A stretch of 64,000 nucleotides of DNA, taken from NCBI GenBank assembly GCA_000151295.1, contig GG745331.1, positions 425,650 to 489,649 of the forward strand, read 5' to 3'. Positions within the stretch are counted from its first letter, which is position 1. Each line of letters opens with the position of its first letter. Made by a program: the position numbers and the translations under genes. This document shows, one piece after another, positions 48,910 through 60,627 of this stretch. The notes beneath the pieces were generated by a model that saw only the letters and a program-made list of their open reading frames with translations, made no database searches and had not been told where the DNA came from. Origin of the DNA: Allomyces macrogynus ATCC 38327 (taxonomy: Eukaryota; Blastocladiomycota; Blastocladiomycetes; Blastocladiales; Blastocladiaceae).

Positions 48910-50283
48910 ATGTCCTCATTCCGGTCATTTGGCAAGCTGCCGCCGCCGAAACCCCCCGCCGCGCCCGGCACCGCGACCCCAAAACTCGGCCTCGGCCTGA
49001 ACTTGCGCGGCAAGCGCGCCAAATCGCGCGCGTTTGACGAAGACGATGCCGCCGAAGAAGAGAAACCGACGGGCGCCCCTGCAGCCAGCAGTGCTTCTGC
49101 AGCAAGCAGTTCACGAACGCCTGCGAACCCGCTGCGCGTCGACCCAACTGGCGCGCACTCGATGGCGGCCAAGAAAGTGGCCGTCATGCAGCAGCAGGCA
49201 CTCGAGCAGGACGCGACGGCGTTTGATTACGATGGGGTGTATGATGCGATGAAGGACCGCGAGGCGAGGAGCAAGGCCGTTAACAAGGACGACAAGAGGG
49301 TGCATTTGTGTTTTCCAAGTTGCAAGCAGGCGAGTGTCGAACTCACGGCCGTGGTGCGCGTGTAGCCAAAGTACATGGAAAACCTGATCCGGTCGGCCCA
49401 AGTGCGCAAGATTGACCGGTTGCGCGCGCAGGAGACCAAGTACAAGCGCGAGCGCGCCGACGAGGACGACGAATTTGCCGACAAGGAGGCGTTTGTCACT
49501 GGCGCGTACCGCGAGGCACTCGAGGAGGTGCGCCGCATGGAAGAGGAGGAGGCTAGGCGCGACGGTACGCTGATTCTGGGCCCCGCCCGCACGCTTGCTG
49601 GTACACTGTATCTTGACCTTTGATGTGACGATGATTCAATAGCTGCCGACGCGGCCAAACGTGGCGAGCACGGCATGGCCGCGTTCTACCGCACGTTTCT
49701 GGACCGCACCGACGCCGACCACAAAGCCGCTGAACACCTCGAGGGCGTCGACGCGACCGCGGCCGCATCCTCATCCACCTCCGCACCCGCCGACGCTGAG
49801 ACCGATTCCGCACCACCCAAACCGTCCGCGCAGGACCTTGCCGGGATGGGCGTCACTGTCAACGCTTCCGGCGAAGTCGTCGACAAGCGACAATTGCTCG
49901 GCGCTGGGCTCAACGTTGTACGCAAGCCGGTACCCCCCGCTGTGCCCGCATCTTCCTCGGCGGCGCGAGGACAGCGGCGGGATGACGGCAGGAGGCATGA
50001 CCGCGAACGTGACCGCGACCACCACCAAGGCCGTGACCGGCGTCTGGCGTCGCCGCCACCGAAAGCCAAAGATTTGCTGGATCAGAAACGCAAGGTGGAT
50101 GAAGAGCGGGCCCGTGAGGAGGAGGCAACGCGCGCTAAACTTGCCAAGCAGAGTACCGAGCAGACGGTCTCGGACGCCCGCGCGCGGTACTTGGCGCGCA
50201 AGGCTGCAGCTGCCGCGGCGGCGGCTGCGGAGGAAGGAGCAGGAGGAGCCGAGACGGGAGATGTGGCGCGAGAGAGGAATTAG
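48910..50283 (+). CDS. NSRP1/CCDC55-like nuclear speckle splicing regulator
   Basis: Three exons (48910-49299, 49366-49564, 49643-50283) encode 409 residues. The conserved core is YDGVYDAMKDREARSK, then PKYMENLIRSAQVRK, DDEFADKEAFVTGAYREA and, across the second intron, MAAFYRTFLDRT. These are the landmarks of the coiled-coil domain of human NSRP1, which binds RNA and influences splice-site choice. The C-terminal third is Arg/Asp/His-rich (RRDDGRRHDRERDRDHH), a typical disordered speckle-targeting tail. The gene is divergent from RPB4 with only 255 bases between start codons, so the two may share a promoter. Confidence 0.9.
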
Positions 50284-50549
50284 TTTGAGGAACCCATGTC
50301 TTGATAGAGGTCGTGTTGCTGTTGTTGAGCGCATGCTATCAGGATTGCCTTTGAAATGACTGAGCGACTGTGCTCTGCAATTGTGATCAAAAAGCTTTGT
50401 CCAACCACACTTGTCGTGACCCAACGCTCTCCACCACAGACCAACTCGACCGTCGCGCTCGAATCTGACCACTCTCGCTCCTGGCACTCTCAGAATCAAC
50501 TTGCCGCATTTAAACCGGCTTATTGACCCGTTCACGAATCGCCGTCACC

Positions 50550-51478
50550 ATGCCCGGGTCGCCATCCACGGTCGCCAAGCGCCGCAGTGGCGATCGGAGC
50601 AAGAACACTGCGAGCACCTCCGTCGCTGCCAGTCCGGCCGCACCGACCGCTGATCGCTTGACCATGGCCAAGAAAAAGGCCCAAGAACAGGTCTCGGCCG
50701 ACAAGGACAAGCCTGACGCGCGACACGGACTTGTCTTGCGTCTCGCAAACGTCGTCGCCACGGCCATCTTTTGCCGCGCTGCCTACGCGCGGTACTCGCG
50801 TGGATACGATGCTGGTATGCACGACGATTGCCCGCGCTCACCCACAATCGCTCGTCCCGAATACTGACGGGCGATCTGATCCAGAAACCGCGCAGTGGGT
50901 CGCATTCTACGTGATGTGCGCGATCAACACGCTCGCCAACGTGTTCCCCAAGTCGCCCGTCGATCCGCCCTACATGATTGCGTACCTGATCGGTGTGTAT
51001 TCCTATTCGGCGCCAAAGTGGTGGAGAACGCGCCAGTGCCAGCCTGCAACTCATTGCTCACCTGCTCGCCCCCGTTTCGCGCTGATTAGGCATCTACAAC
51101 ACGCTCGGTTCGCTGCAAGCCGACGGGATCATGACCCCGCACGGCCTTGTCGCGCCCGGCGGCGCCCCCGTGGCCCCGCTCGACGGCAGTGCCCCCGCCG
51201 CATCGGGCACGACTCTGCAGGCCGTCTTTGACCTGTCGACTTCGGGCGGCCGCGACCGCTCCGCCGTGGTCATGACGCTCTACTGGCTGTTCCTCGGACG
51301 CGTCATGCCGCGCGTCCTGTCCTACATGCTCGTCGTGGGCGCCGTAGCAATCACAGCCGCGGCCGTCTCGCTGCCCGCCTTCGGGTACACGACCCTCGCG
51401 GACGTCCGCGCCCTCGCGCACGCGCACGGGCTTTCGTTCTCCGGACAGCACCATGGCGGCGCGGGCGAGGACGGGTAG
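50550..51478 (+). CDS. Uncharacterised small multi-pass membrane protein
   Basis: Three exons (50550-50814, 50885-50992, 51090-51478) with 70- and 97-nt introns encode 253 residues. A Ser/Ala/Lys-rich start is followed by hydrophobic segments around VLRLANVVATAIFC, WVAFYVMCAINTLANVF, VVMTLYWLFLGRVMPRVL and YMLVVGAVAITAAAVSLPAF. The central motif PPYMIAYLIG followed by IYNTLGSLQADG may be useful for a database search. Splicing restores codons cleanly at both introns, which supports a real gene. No known family is recognised. The next gene starts only 6 nt after this stop, so the two could conceivably form one longer transcript. Confidence 0.7.
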
Positions 51479-51484
51479 TGTGGG

Positions 51485-52781
51485 ATGCTCCCTCCTGGCC
51501 ATGCGCCCGTGGACGGTGGGATGTGTGCCGGTGGAGCGCCGCGCACGTGCCCGTTTACAGGTAAGACTGTGACGCTGCACGACGCCAAGCCGACCGTCGA
51601 GGACAAGTGCCCCAAGGGCAAGTGCAAGGTGCCCGGCCGAGGCGACCAGGAGTGCATTCATCTGGGCAGTACCAACGTCTGTGGCTGTACGTTCAAATCC
51701 GTTTTTGTTGGTGCGTGCGTGCGTGCCGGAGGGTGGAGATGGTGGCGGTATTATTGCTGCTTCTCTGGGAAGGAGCGGCGCACTTGCGGCGCGCGTGCGA
51801 GTTTGATTGGAGCCATCTCTCTGGCCGCATGGCACGGCTCTGGAAACGACGCGGCGATGGGGAACTGATCATGACCTTGCGCACGCTCTGCAGCGTTTGT
51901 CGGCAATTATGTCCCGCTCAACGTGTCGGACTACTTCCGCAAGCGCATGCCGACCAAGCGCTACTACAACATCCCCAACCTCGACTCGGCCGCCATGTTT
52001 GACAACCTCTGGTCGACGTCCGAGGACTACGGGTTCATGGGCAAGGTACGTGCGTTTCAATGGTTTTTCGGCCGATTCTCCACCCGCCAGACTTCTCACG
52101 AGCGACTTGACCCATTAATCGTAGTACAGTGACGACTATATGCGCCACATTGCCGGGTGCGCGATCCCGAACCAGCGCTGGTTCAAGACGTGGTTCTGCG
52201 CCGATCTTCTCGACCATTTCGTCGACAACCCCTGCACCAAGCCGTCCAACTTCACCATCTGCGCCGACACGTTCACGGAGCGCGCCGACTCGGTCTCGGC
52301 CGATCTCGGCAACTCGACGGCATGCCTGGTTGGTAACGAGGGCCGCACGCTTGGCAAAATCTATGTCAGCCAACTCAAGGGTTACTCCAAACTCTCCAAG
52401 GACGCCAACTGTGTTTCGGGCGCCGCGACCGAGGCCAACGACCGCACCTTGAAGCAGTGCGGGTACACGTCGACGTGGACCGCGTGCAACAAGGGGTGCA
52501 AGGACGTGACGCCCGAGCAGTGCGCCAGGGCCATTCGCGAAGCGCAGAACGCGCCTGCCGCGTCGTCGTCGTGCGACCAGAACGATGTCACGTGCAACGG
52601 CAAGGGTTCGTCCAAGGTCGGCATGATTGTCGGGATTGTCGTGGCCGTGTTCGTCGTGATTGCTCTCGCTGTTCTCTACCATATCCGACTCCGCAAGACC
52701 GGCGGCGAGGAGAAGCCCGTGCCCGCTGCCCCCGAGCCCGAGGTGCCCGCCGCGGCCCCGGCCCCGGTCGCGAGGCAATAG
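51485..52781 (+). CDS. Cys-rich single-pass membrane protein, unknown
   Basis: Exons 51485-51686, 51894-52045 and 52125-52781 (introns 207 and 79 nt) give 336 residues. The ectodomain has more than 16 cysteines, with spaced motifs such as CPKGKCK, CIHLGSTNVCG, RHIAGCAIPNQRWFKTWFCA and TACNKGCKDVTPEQCARA. It ends in one membrane helix (VGMIVGIVVAVFVVIALAVL) and a short Pro/Ala/Glu tail. This is the layout of a type I surface protein, but no signal peptide is visible at the chosen start. The true 5' end may therefore lie in an unrecognised upstream exon, or the sequence may be a continuation of the preceding gene. The second intron contains ATTCTCCACCCGCC. Confidence 0.65.
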
Positions 52782-53183
52782 CGGGTCGCGTGGCGCCATT
52801 TCGCGTGCGCGTTGGATAAAGGGCGCAATTGACTTGGCCTCGTCGGGCAGCGACGGCAAGTTGTCGGACGTGCTCATGGTGATTTCCGCGGTGCTGGTCG
52901 TTGCAGGTGCTGGTCGCTGCTGGTGCTGGTGATGGCGATGGCGGTGCGTTTGTGGCCGTCGCTGCTGGTCGCGTCGGGTTCGTGCCAGATGAATCCTCTT
53001 CAGCGCGGGTTCGCGAGCGTTGGCGATGGTATTTATTTACTTGTTTGACGATGACGGCGAGGACGTGTTGTTGGCGAGTGCGCGCGGCGCGGTGACGTGG
53101 TGGCAAGTGGCAGGTGGCAAGTGGCGATGGTCCGTTTGTGTTGCTTTTTGGTCGTCGCGAGCTCATTTTGCCCTTGGCCAACC
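52782..53183. other. Intergenic stretch before COG4
   Basis: No gene recognised. It contains simple direct repeats (GTGGCAAGTGGCAGGTGGCAA at about 53099-53123). Confidence 0.5.
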
Positions 53184-56078
53184 ATGATCTCGGCACCACC
53201 AGCACGAACCACCTCGCCCAGCAGCGCGCTAGGCGACGGTGACGCTGCTCGCACCGTGACCAGCCCCGCCGATGTCGCGTCGCTCGCCGATGTTCACGCC
53301 GCGCTCACGTATTGGAACGCACAAGAAGTTGCGCTTGTCGCCGACTTGACCGAGCTTGCTGCACAACCGACCACGACCCCCAAGGACTTTCTGCGCTCCA
53401 ATGGGTTCGTCGAACCGGTGAACAAGAGTCGCGCTCGCGAGCACATGCTGATCCGACCGTGAAATGACCCCAACGACAGATTCCACCTGACCGACCTCGT
53501 CTCCAAGGCCGCGGCCGTCGCTGACCAGCTGGCCGATGCCAATGACCTTGCCGGTGCGCTCGGCGACCGGCTTGAGGCGTTTGACCAGGAGCTTGTTCGT
53601 GTGCTTCTTCATCGCACGACTGGTGCATGCCGTCCCGCTGACCCCATGTTCCCGTCCTCAGAAACACCTTGACACGGCCATGGCGCGCATCGACATGCTC
53701 GCCGACATCCAGGCTTGCGTCAGCAACGTCACGTCGGCCATGGCCGCACGCGACTGGGAAACCGCCGCCAACTACGTGCACCGGCACCTCGTGCGCACCG
53801 CCGCATCGCCCGCACACCAAGTTTCGGCGACCACCGATGACTTGCCAGACTCGCTTCAGTTTGTGTTCCCGCACGCGTCGGCCATGGAGGCTGATCTGCG
53901 CCGTGCCGAGGCCATTCTGAAAGATACGCGCGCCAAGCTCAAGGACGCGATTCTCGGCGAGTTGCAGAACGCGGATAAGTTGGATCTGGCGGAGCGGCAC
54001 GCGCATCTTGCGCGCGCGTTCCAGCTGTTGCCGCTGATTGGCGAAAAGGAGCTCGGGTTGGACCTGTATGGTGATCATGTCGCGGGGCAGCTTGCGCAAA
54101 AGTGCGCCGAAGCCGCCAAGAACCTCGACCAGCTGGGTACGTTGTGTTTCTTTGGGCTTTGTTACGTGTCAAGATTGATGTTGACTGCCCTGTTTCTCGT
54201 TGTGAACAGACGCGGCCGCCAACGTGCAGCTCTTGACCAAGCTGTTCGAGAACATTGCCATGCTCATCGACGCGGGCTCGGCCACCGTCGAGGAAAAATA
54301 CGGTTCGGGTCATTTGCTGCGCTTGATCCAACGCCTCCATCAGGAGTCAGTCAAGCAGGCCATCATTTTGCTCGACGGGTGGACCGAAAAGCGCCGACTC
54401 AACCATATGGTGCGCCTTTCCGTTTCGCGTGATGGTCTCCCGCCCGTAGCAGCAGACTGACCCTTTTCTCTTCATTTGACAGCTGTCGCTCGCCAGCCAA
54501 AACGTCGACATTGGCGCGCGCGAACTCGACCTGATCCTCTCCGACCAAGTCCTGCTCATCCAGCGCTCGTTCTTGTACCACCGGTTCGTGCGGCACCGTG
54601 CGCGGCAAGAACTCGCCGCGGCGCGCACAGGGACCGACCCGACCCTGGCCCCGCTCCTCGCGCAAATCGGCAACCCAACCTCGCGTCTCTCGCCCGACGA
54701 CGGTATCCCGTTGCTGTCCGCGTTCGAGGAGCGCATCAAGCAACTGGCGCTTGCCTACCAGACGCTTGAGGACACGTTTTTCCGCACCAACGTGCAGCGC
54801 GCGATGCGGCTCGACCAGCCTCTCGGCGGGACCCCGCTGCTCTCGTCATGCGTCGACGACGTGTTCTACCTGCTCAAGACGAGCGTCGTGCGCGCAGTGG
54901 CCACACACGACGTGGATGTCGCGTGCGCCGTCTTACAAGCCGTCGAGCCAGTCGTACGGCACGAGTTTGCCGGCACGGTCGTCGACTTGGTCGGCGCGCG
55001 GCTCGCGCTGTTCATGGCCGAGCCCAAGGCTGAAGTGCGCAGCAGCATGATGATGCACCTCAATAACCTGCAGCAGATCGTGCTCTACATGCCCAAGTTC
55101 CTCGACGAGGTCGAGCGGCACGCGGCGCGGCTGTTCGAAACGGCTCCCGCACCCGGGACGCCGTCGTCGTCGTCGCCAACGGACTCGGCCAAGGCCGCGC
55201 ACGTGCAGCTTGCCAAGCGGCGCGAAAAGTTTTCGTTCTGTTTAGCGCCGTTCAACAAGCTCGCGCATGCGCTCTCGCACGACACGCAGAGCAAGCTCGA
55301 GACGGTGTTTGATGCGTTTCTCAAGTCGAAAGTGCAGGCGCTGCTCAAGCACTTGCACACAAATTATGCGATGAACGAGGACGAGTACACGCAGCTTGTG
55401 GCCGCGCAGCAGTTTATTGGGAACCAGTACAAGTTCACGACAGCGTTTGCAAGCTTGGTGGCGAATACCAAGGTACGCGCACGCCGATGTGCCGTTGTGG
55501 GAGCGTGGATTTGCAGACAGAGACTGATGAAGATTGGGTGGGTGGACTAGGTGGAGCTGCTCGGGTCGAGCTTCAACGTGCTGCTGCTGATCATGGCCGA
55601 GTTCTGGATTAAGGAGTGGGGCCGGATCGTCCTCTCGCACCGGTTCACGCAGGTACGTTCGCTCCTTTGCTCTACTTTTGCCCACCACGATTACTCACCT
55701 CCCACCCTCCACCGGTAATAGTGGGGCGCGCTCTACCTCGAGCGCGACGTGCGGTCCTTTACGGCCTTCATCACGACACTCGCCGTGTCCACGTCCGGCA
55801 ACGATCGCGACGACGGCGACGCGACCTCGGCCCTGGCCACGGCCGCGGGCGCCGCGTCCAACACGCTGGCCTGGGCGCATGCCCTTCGCGAGAAAATGGC
55901 CGCGCTCACCCAGGTCCTGACGCTGCTCAACCTGACGAGCCCGCAAGAAGTGCTCGATTACTGGGGACCCAATGCCGTCTCGAACGTGCCGTGGAAATTG
56001 GCCGCGCACGAGGTCCGCGCCGTGCTCAGGCAGCGCGTCGAGTTTGATCCGAACGATGTCGCACGCGTGCTGCTCTGA
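53184..56078 (+). CDS. COG4: Conserved oligomeric Golgi complex subunit 4
   Basis: Seven exons: 53184-53404, 53480-53594, 53662-54136, 54210-54409, 54483-55472, 55551-55652 and 55722-56078. All splices preserve frame and yield 819 residues, a normal COG4 length. The N-terminal part is coiled coil (LTDLVSKAAAVADQLA, KHLDTAMARIDMLADIQACV). The large fifth exon encodes the helical body with LIQRSFLYHRFVRH and SSCVDDVFYLLKTSVVRAV. The last two exons give FWIKEWGRIVLSHRFTQ and WGALYLERDVRSFTAF, strongly conserved in COG4. The protein is part of the lobe A tether for retrograde transport within the Golgi and binds Sed5 and Sly1. An upstream in-frame ATG at 53127 exists, but 53184 gives the better start. 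Confidence 0.95.
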
Positions 56079-57048
56079 GCGGGTCGGCGGGTGCGGCGGT
56101 GTGGAGTATGTGGAGAGGGATTTTGGGTCGATATATTGGCATTTGTGTTCCATTTGAAATGATGCGCATCTGGTCACCGACTTTGGCCAGGATGGCGCGG
56201 GCAAACTCCGACAGGTCGGCGACCGTGGCGGTGGCGCACGAATCTGCACATCCTGCTCCATCTTGCTCTGCTGGGCGGCCGTGGCCAATTTTTTGATGGG
56301 TCGGTCGGCACGACACTGCGAACCACGACCACCACGGCCGCCGGGCCTGGTCACCAGCTCACACAAAACCAATGGACGACGACCGTCAGTGACAACGCGC
56401 TGCTGCCCTCAACCTGCTCCTTCTCGACGTTGGCGCGAGGAACAAGCCATGCATCAGTTGTTCATCACCCCTTGCTGGTATAAACTTGGGCCCAAGAGGA
56501 CGCGCCCGTGCCCATACAGGAGGATCATTTTGTCGCACTCCTCTCGTTCCGACCTGCCCTCATCCTTGCCGCTGCCGCCACCACCTCCGCCGCTGCGCAG
56601 GCTGCTTGGATTGGCGAACCGTGCCAATGCAACCCGGTTGTGTTCGTTGGGCGAGAAGCAGCCGACAGCAACGCCAGAGAGCCGACTCTTTTCAGCATCA
56701 TTGGCGCACGGACCCCGCTCAATATTTGCACCACGGGATCCGCGAGGCGAGAGGCGGGAAGACAACAAACGGACAATGTGCGCGCACACAACGCTGACGT
56801 TTCCCGGTGGTCGCTCCGCCCCCGCGCGCACGAGACGACGATGGGTGGCGGCAGTTGGCTGTTCGCGTCCTCTTCCACTTCGACCTCAAACGTTTTACGT
56901 AGCCGACGCTACCACCGCCACCGCGGGTGTCAACGCCCAACCGCCTGCAGACACGACGCCGCACCCGCCCGCTGCTCCCGCCGCTGTCGACGCCTTGGAT
57001 CAGTCTGCCGCATCCGCCAAGCCCGCTGAACCCGCCGCCGCACCCGAT
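56079..57048. other. Unassigned stretch after COG4
   Basis: Long Pro/Arg/Ser-biased frames occur on both strands, but I see no recognisable domain. A frame at 56508 begins with a hydrophobic, signal-like stretch (ALILAAAATTSAAAQAA), and a frame on the minus strand (about 56330-56260) reads IKKLATAAQQSKMEQDVQ. Either could belong to a small gene with introns that I cannot resolve. Confidence 0.3.
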
Positions 57049-57237
57049 ATGAGCAGTTCGCAGCCCCCGCAACAAGAACCCGAGCGCGAGCGCAACGTGG
57101 ATGACAAGGACCGCTCCGCCGACGAGGCCGAAGTGCGCGAGTTCATTGCGCAGCTGCGCCGTGACACGCCCGCGTCAATTCTCAAGCGACCCATTGGGAG
57201 GCCCGTCGAGCCGCCGGCCAAGAAGGAGCTGATGTGA
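57049..57237 (+). CDS. Possible terminal exon or small protein, hypothetical
   Basis: An open frame with an ATG at 57049 encodes about 62 residues, charged and protein-like (DDKDRSADEAEVREFIAQLR, then PASILKRPIG), ending at a clear stop at 57237. It continues an Ala/Pro-rich frame further upstream, so it may be the last exon of a gene whose earlier exons lie within 56260-57040. Product unknown. Confidence 0.35.
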   Translation: MSSSQPPQQEPERERNVDDKDRSADEAEVREFIAQLRRDTPASILKRPIGRPVEPPAKKELM

Positions 57238-57328
57238 ACCGGAGTCGCGTCGCTGTGTCGGACGGAGAAGAGACCGTCGTCGTAGTACATGAAATAATCT
57301 CATCGTTTGTGCAAACTCCCAATGGAAT

Positions 57329-59005
57329 CTATTCTTTACGCCGTGGTGCACCTCCACCCCGACTGCCATTACGCGCTGCCGCGGCCTTGCGCGCCCTCTC
57401 CTCCCTGCGCTTCTTCCGCGCAACCACCTCCCGCACTTCTGCGACGACCGCCGCCATGAGATGCACGAGGTACATGTCCGGCACCACTTCCGGCGCGAAT
57501 CCGGGCGGTCCACGGCCAATCGGGACCTCGTGCACATCCGCGTCCGCGTCGCGGCAACACCGGTCAAATACGTGCAACGCATCCACGAACCGCCCGGCGC
57601 GCGAAAGCGCGGATACGGCAATCGTGACCGAATGCGCGTCAATCCCAAACGCCGACACGCGGTCAATGGGTTCCTCCGCTGCACGCGCCGCGGCAATCCG
57701 CGCGTCGAGCAAGGCAACGACCGTGTCGGCGTCCCCGCGCGCGGCGTGCCCGGTCATCGCCATATTGAGTGCGTGCACTTCGACCCCAACGGCGGCGGCG
57801 GAGGTGGATACGAGCCGCGCCCAGAGAACGTCGAGCGTGCGCCACTTGCGCACCAACACGCACGCGTGCATGAGCGACTGCACGTCGGCGGTATCACAAT
57901 GCTGCAGAACCCCTGGCGTGACCGCCGCGTCGACGAGCGCATCGAGCTGCACGAGCGCGTCCCCCGCGGCGGGCGGTAACCGCTCCCCAACAGCAGCGGC
58001 CCACGGTTTCCCGTCCCGCTCGAGCTCCCACGCGCGGGTCCAGTTGCCGCGCCGTTTTAGGATCGGTCGGGTGCGGCGCAAGACGGCGCGCGCGAGTTGC
58101 CGCAGTTGGAAGAGCCGCACGCGCAGGTCGCGCATCGCGTGTGGGACGGGGATGCGCGCGTCGTGCAGCCGCGGGTTGCTGGGGAGGTGCGCGTCGCGGC
58201 ACGGGGAGACGGAGGCGAATGGTAGCCGCCGGTGCGGAGTCGTGCGCGGACGGTCGTAGACGGTGCGTGAGCGCTCGGGTTGAGTACGCGTGCGGTCGTG
58301 CCGGGACGTGCCGACTGCGTAGGCACTGCAGTCGGCGGTGAACACGTCGACGCGCGGTGGTGCCGCGGAGCGCTTGGTCCATCCGGTGTGGAGGAAGGAG
58401 GGGGTGCGTTGCACGTTGGATGACGGTGGACGCTCGATGGAAGCGGATTCGGCAGCGACTGGCGGGGTATCGCCGCGTGGGGACGGAGCAGCGAGCGGGA
58501 CCAGGTCGTTGTCGTTCACGGGAGCAGGTGTCGACTCGGGATTGACTCCGGGCTCGTGATCCTCTGCGCGCTCGCGCAGCGGTTCCCAGAACTCGGGCGC
58601 GCGAACAATCGTCGAGGTCAGCAGCCACGGCTCGACCGAGTCCCAGGGGCGTGACGGCGCGTCCAGTGAGCGTGGCGAGTCGGGGAGCGCCGCATCTGCC
58701 GCACGGCCTGCTCTCCTCGGTGCGGACACCACGTCGGGCGCGGAGGAACGAGAGCACGTCGGGGTCCAATGAAATTGGCGGGTCCACGGCTTGGTTTTCG
58801 CATTCATGGTCATTGCGGTGGTTGCAGACGGCCACCTGACAACGTCGTTTGGCGCGAGCGTTACGGATTGCGGGGTCAACGCGCAAAACGACATGCCCAC
58901 CATCTTCGTGAACGATATTAGGTGCGGTCGGGGTGGAGGAGTCCAAGGTCGCGTCGGGAAGCGAAGGAGAGCGCCCGTTGTGCGCAACCCCGGAAACGCA
59001 ACCAT
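57329..59005 (-). CDS. PPR-like protein, probably mitochondrial
   Basis: One long frame of up to 558 codons; ATG candidates at 59005 and about 58903. The first about 280 residues are low complexity (Pro, Arg, Ser, Thr) and uneven. The last about 270 residues are helical with repeat spacing of about 35, as in pentatricopeptide repeats: DVQSLMHACVLVRKWRTLDV, VEVHALNMAMTGHAARGDAD and HSVTIAVSALSRAGRFVDAL. The tail is basic (RKKRREERARKAAA). PPR proteins bind organelle RNA and act in mitochondrial RNA processing or translation. The basic N-terminus is compatible with mitochondrial import. The N-terminal part may hide introns, and the target RNA cannot be guessed. It is divergent from the lyase gene at 59384. 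Confidence 0.6.
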   Translation of the reverse strand: MVAFPGLRTTGALLRFPTRPWTPPPRPHLISFTKMVGMSFCALTPQSVTLAPNDVVRWPSATTAMTMNAKTKPWTRQFHWTPTCSRSSAPDVVSAPRRAGRAADAALPDSPRSLDAPSRPWDSVEPWLLTSTIVRAPEFWEPLRERAEDHEPGVNPESTPAPVNDNDLVPLAAPSPRGDTPPVAAESASIERPPSSNVQRTPSFLHTGWTKRSAAPPRVDVFTADCSAYAVGTSRHDRTRTQPERSRTVYDRPRTTPHRRLPFASVSPCRDAHLPSNPRLHDARIPVPHAMRDLRVRLFQLRQLARAVLRRTRPILKRRGNWTRAWELERDGKPWAAAVGERLPPAAGDALVQLDALVDAAVTPGVLQHCDTADVQSLMHACVLVRKWRTLDVLWARLVSTSAAAVGVEVHALNMAMTGHAARGDADTVVALLDARIAAARAAEEPIDRVSAFGIDAHSVTIAVSALSRAGRFVDALHVFDRCCRDADADVHEVPIGRGPPGFAPEVVPDMYLVHLMAAVVAEVREVVARKKRREERARKAAAARNGSRGGGAPRRKE

Positions 59006-59383
59006 GGCACCGACCGCTTGAATACAGGCGCGGTCGGATCGACGGCGTTGGCGGCGGCAGGGTCAAAACAGCTTGAAAGGGCGCAGTCGGCGGCAGCTTG
59101 GAATCGTGGTCGTCATTCGAACGCGCGCGCCGGATCCGGGGTCTCTGGTGCTGCCTCTCCGTTTCTTGCGCACACTGCCGCCGTCTTCGTCGTGATTGCC
59201 GCTGTTGCTATCGTCGTCGCCGTCGCGATTTGGTTGGCGGCGTTGGCGAGCGAAAGGCACGAGGTGGTTGATCAGCCACGTGCAATCGCGTGGACCATAT
59301 CCGGGTGGCTCGAAGATTACTCCACGTCATTCAGTGTTTGCGGTTGTGTCGCGAACCAGAACGTAGACCCGCACGCGCCAAGC

Positions 59384-60627
59384 ATGATGGAGCAACTCGC
59401 TGCAATTGACAATGTTGGAATTCTGGAGACGATATTGCACGATACCAGTGACGATCCCCTCCCTGCCCTATCTGGACCTACGCGGGACTGGACCCAGAGA
59501 ACCAGCTCGGCCAAGTTATTGATCGCGAAATGATTAGGCTTGAGTCAGGAGGCTCAATTTGTTTTGCTGGATTTCCATCTTGAGCGGCTATTCAGTTCGG
59601 CGAAGAGACTGCGCGATGCGTACAAAACGCCGCAAGGTTGGTTGTTTATGGCGATCGCGACAGGAATACGGGGCGTTGCCCGCTCACGCGTCGACATGGC
59701 CATTCTTCACCAGGGTGGTCGGTGACCCGTGATGCCGTCATCGATGCGCTTGAGAAGCACGTTTCCGAGGCCGTGAACAGATCGGACTGGGCGACCGCAT
59801 CTGCGGGACATGATGAGAAGTGTTTACGGGTATCTTGCACGTCACTTCCACTCATTCGTCCAAAAATTCGTTTCTGACGACCTCGACGACCAGGTCCGCG
59901 TCATCGTCGGTGTCAAGGGCGACCTGGCCATCACGTCGGCGCCGATCCCGCGGCCATCCGGAGTCGAGTGGCACCCGCCGCGGTTCGACGGCGTCAAACC
60001 ATCCGTGGACCAGATCGCCAACTGGTGGCACGCCGTCCTTCAACGCCCCGACACGCCCGGGCCGATGCTCGTGCACGTCGACCCCGAACCGACACAGCCC
60101 GGCGCCCTGCGTGGTGCTTCCGGTCCGTTGCCACCCTTTCTTCCTTGTCCACCGTGTCCCTTCTCGCTCACCCGTGCGCCTAGTAGATCGCGTTTGGACG
60201 CATCCCGTCTACCTGACATGCAAGACGACGCACCGCGTCATCTACGCCGACGCGCAGGCCCGCGCACAGGCCGCGTTCCCGCATGACACGGTCACTGACG
60301 TGCTCCTGACCGCGGCCGACGGCCGCATCGCCGAATCGTGTTTTACCAACGTCGCGCTCTTCTGTTTCCGCACTCTGACGTGGATCACGCCCCGCGACCG
60401 ATGGACCCGTCGCGTTCCTGGCCGGGTGTAAACGCCGCGACTTGCTCGAGGATGGGTGGATTGTCGAAACCGAGAACGTTGCGCTCGCAAACTGTCCCGC
60501 GCGGCCGGTGGGGATGGATGAGAAGGTGCCGTGGCCCCCAGCAGTCGCGTTCAATTCGGTGCGCGGGTGCTACCCGATTAAGATCGTGGCTGGTGGGCGG
60601 GACCGGGTGGAGAAGGTAGATGGGTGA
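59384..60627 (+). CDS. ABZ2: Aminodeoxychorismate lyase-like class IV PLP enzyme, frame broken once
   Basis: Exons 59384-59447, 59538-59636, 59714-59829, 59894-60113 and 60187-60627, with GT-AG introns of 64-90 nt. The fold-type IV landmarks are in order: IDNVGILETILHD, FVLLDFHLERLFSSAKRL, VRVIVGVKGDLAITSAP, TCKTTHRVIYADAQARA, VLLTAADGRIAESCFTNVAL, and FLAGCKRRDLLEDGW. In fungi Abz2 cleaves aminodeoxychorismate to p-aminobenzoate and pyruvate for folate synthesis. Near 60400 the frame switches by one base between TWITPRDRWT and FLAGCKRRDLL, with no room for an intron. The gene is therefore either disrupted or carries a sequence error. Family assignment is firm at the class level; the Abz2 substrate is inferred. 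Confidence 0.8.

Noticed and set aside
56072..56330. Short minus-strand segment (IKKLATAAQQSKMEQDVQ) as a possible heat-shock-factor-binding-like gene
   Set aside because: The two protein-like pieces lie in different frames, and the resemblance is too weak to name.
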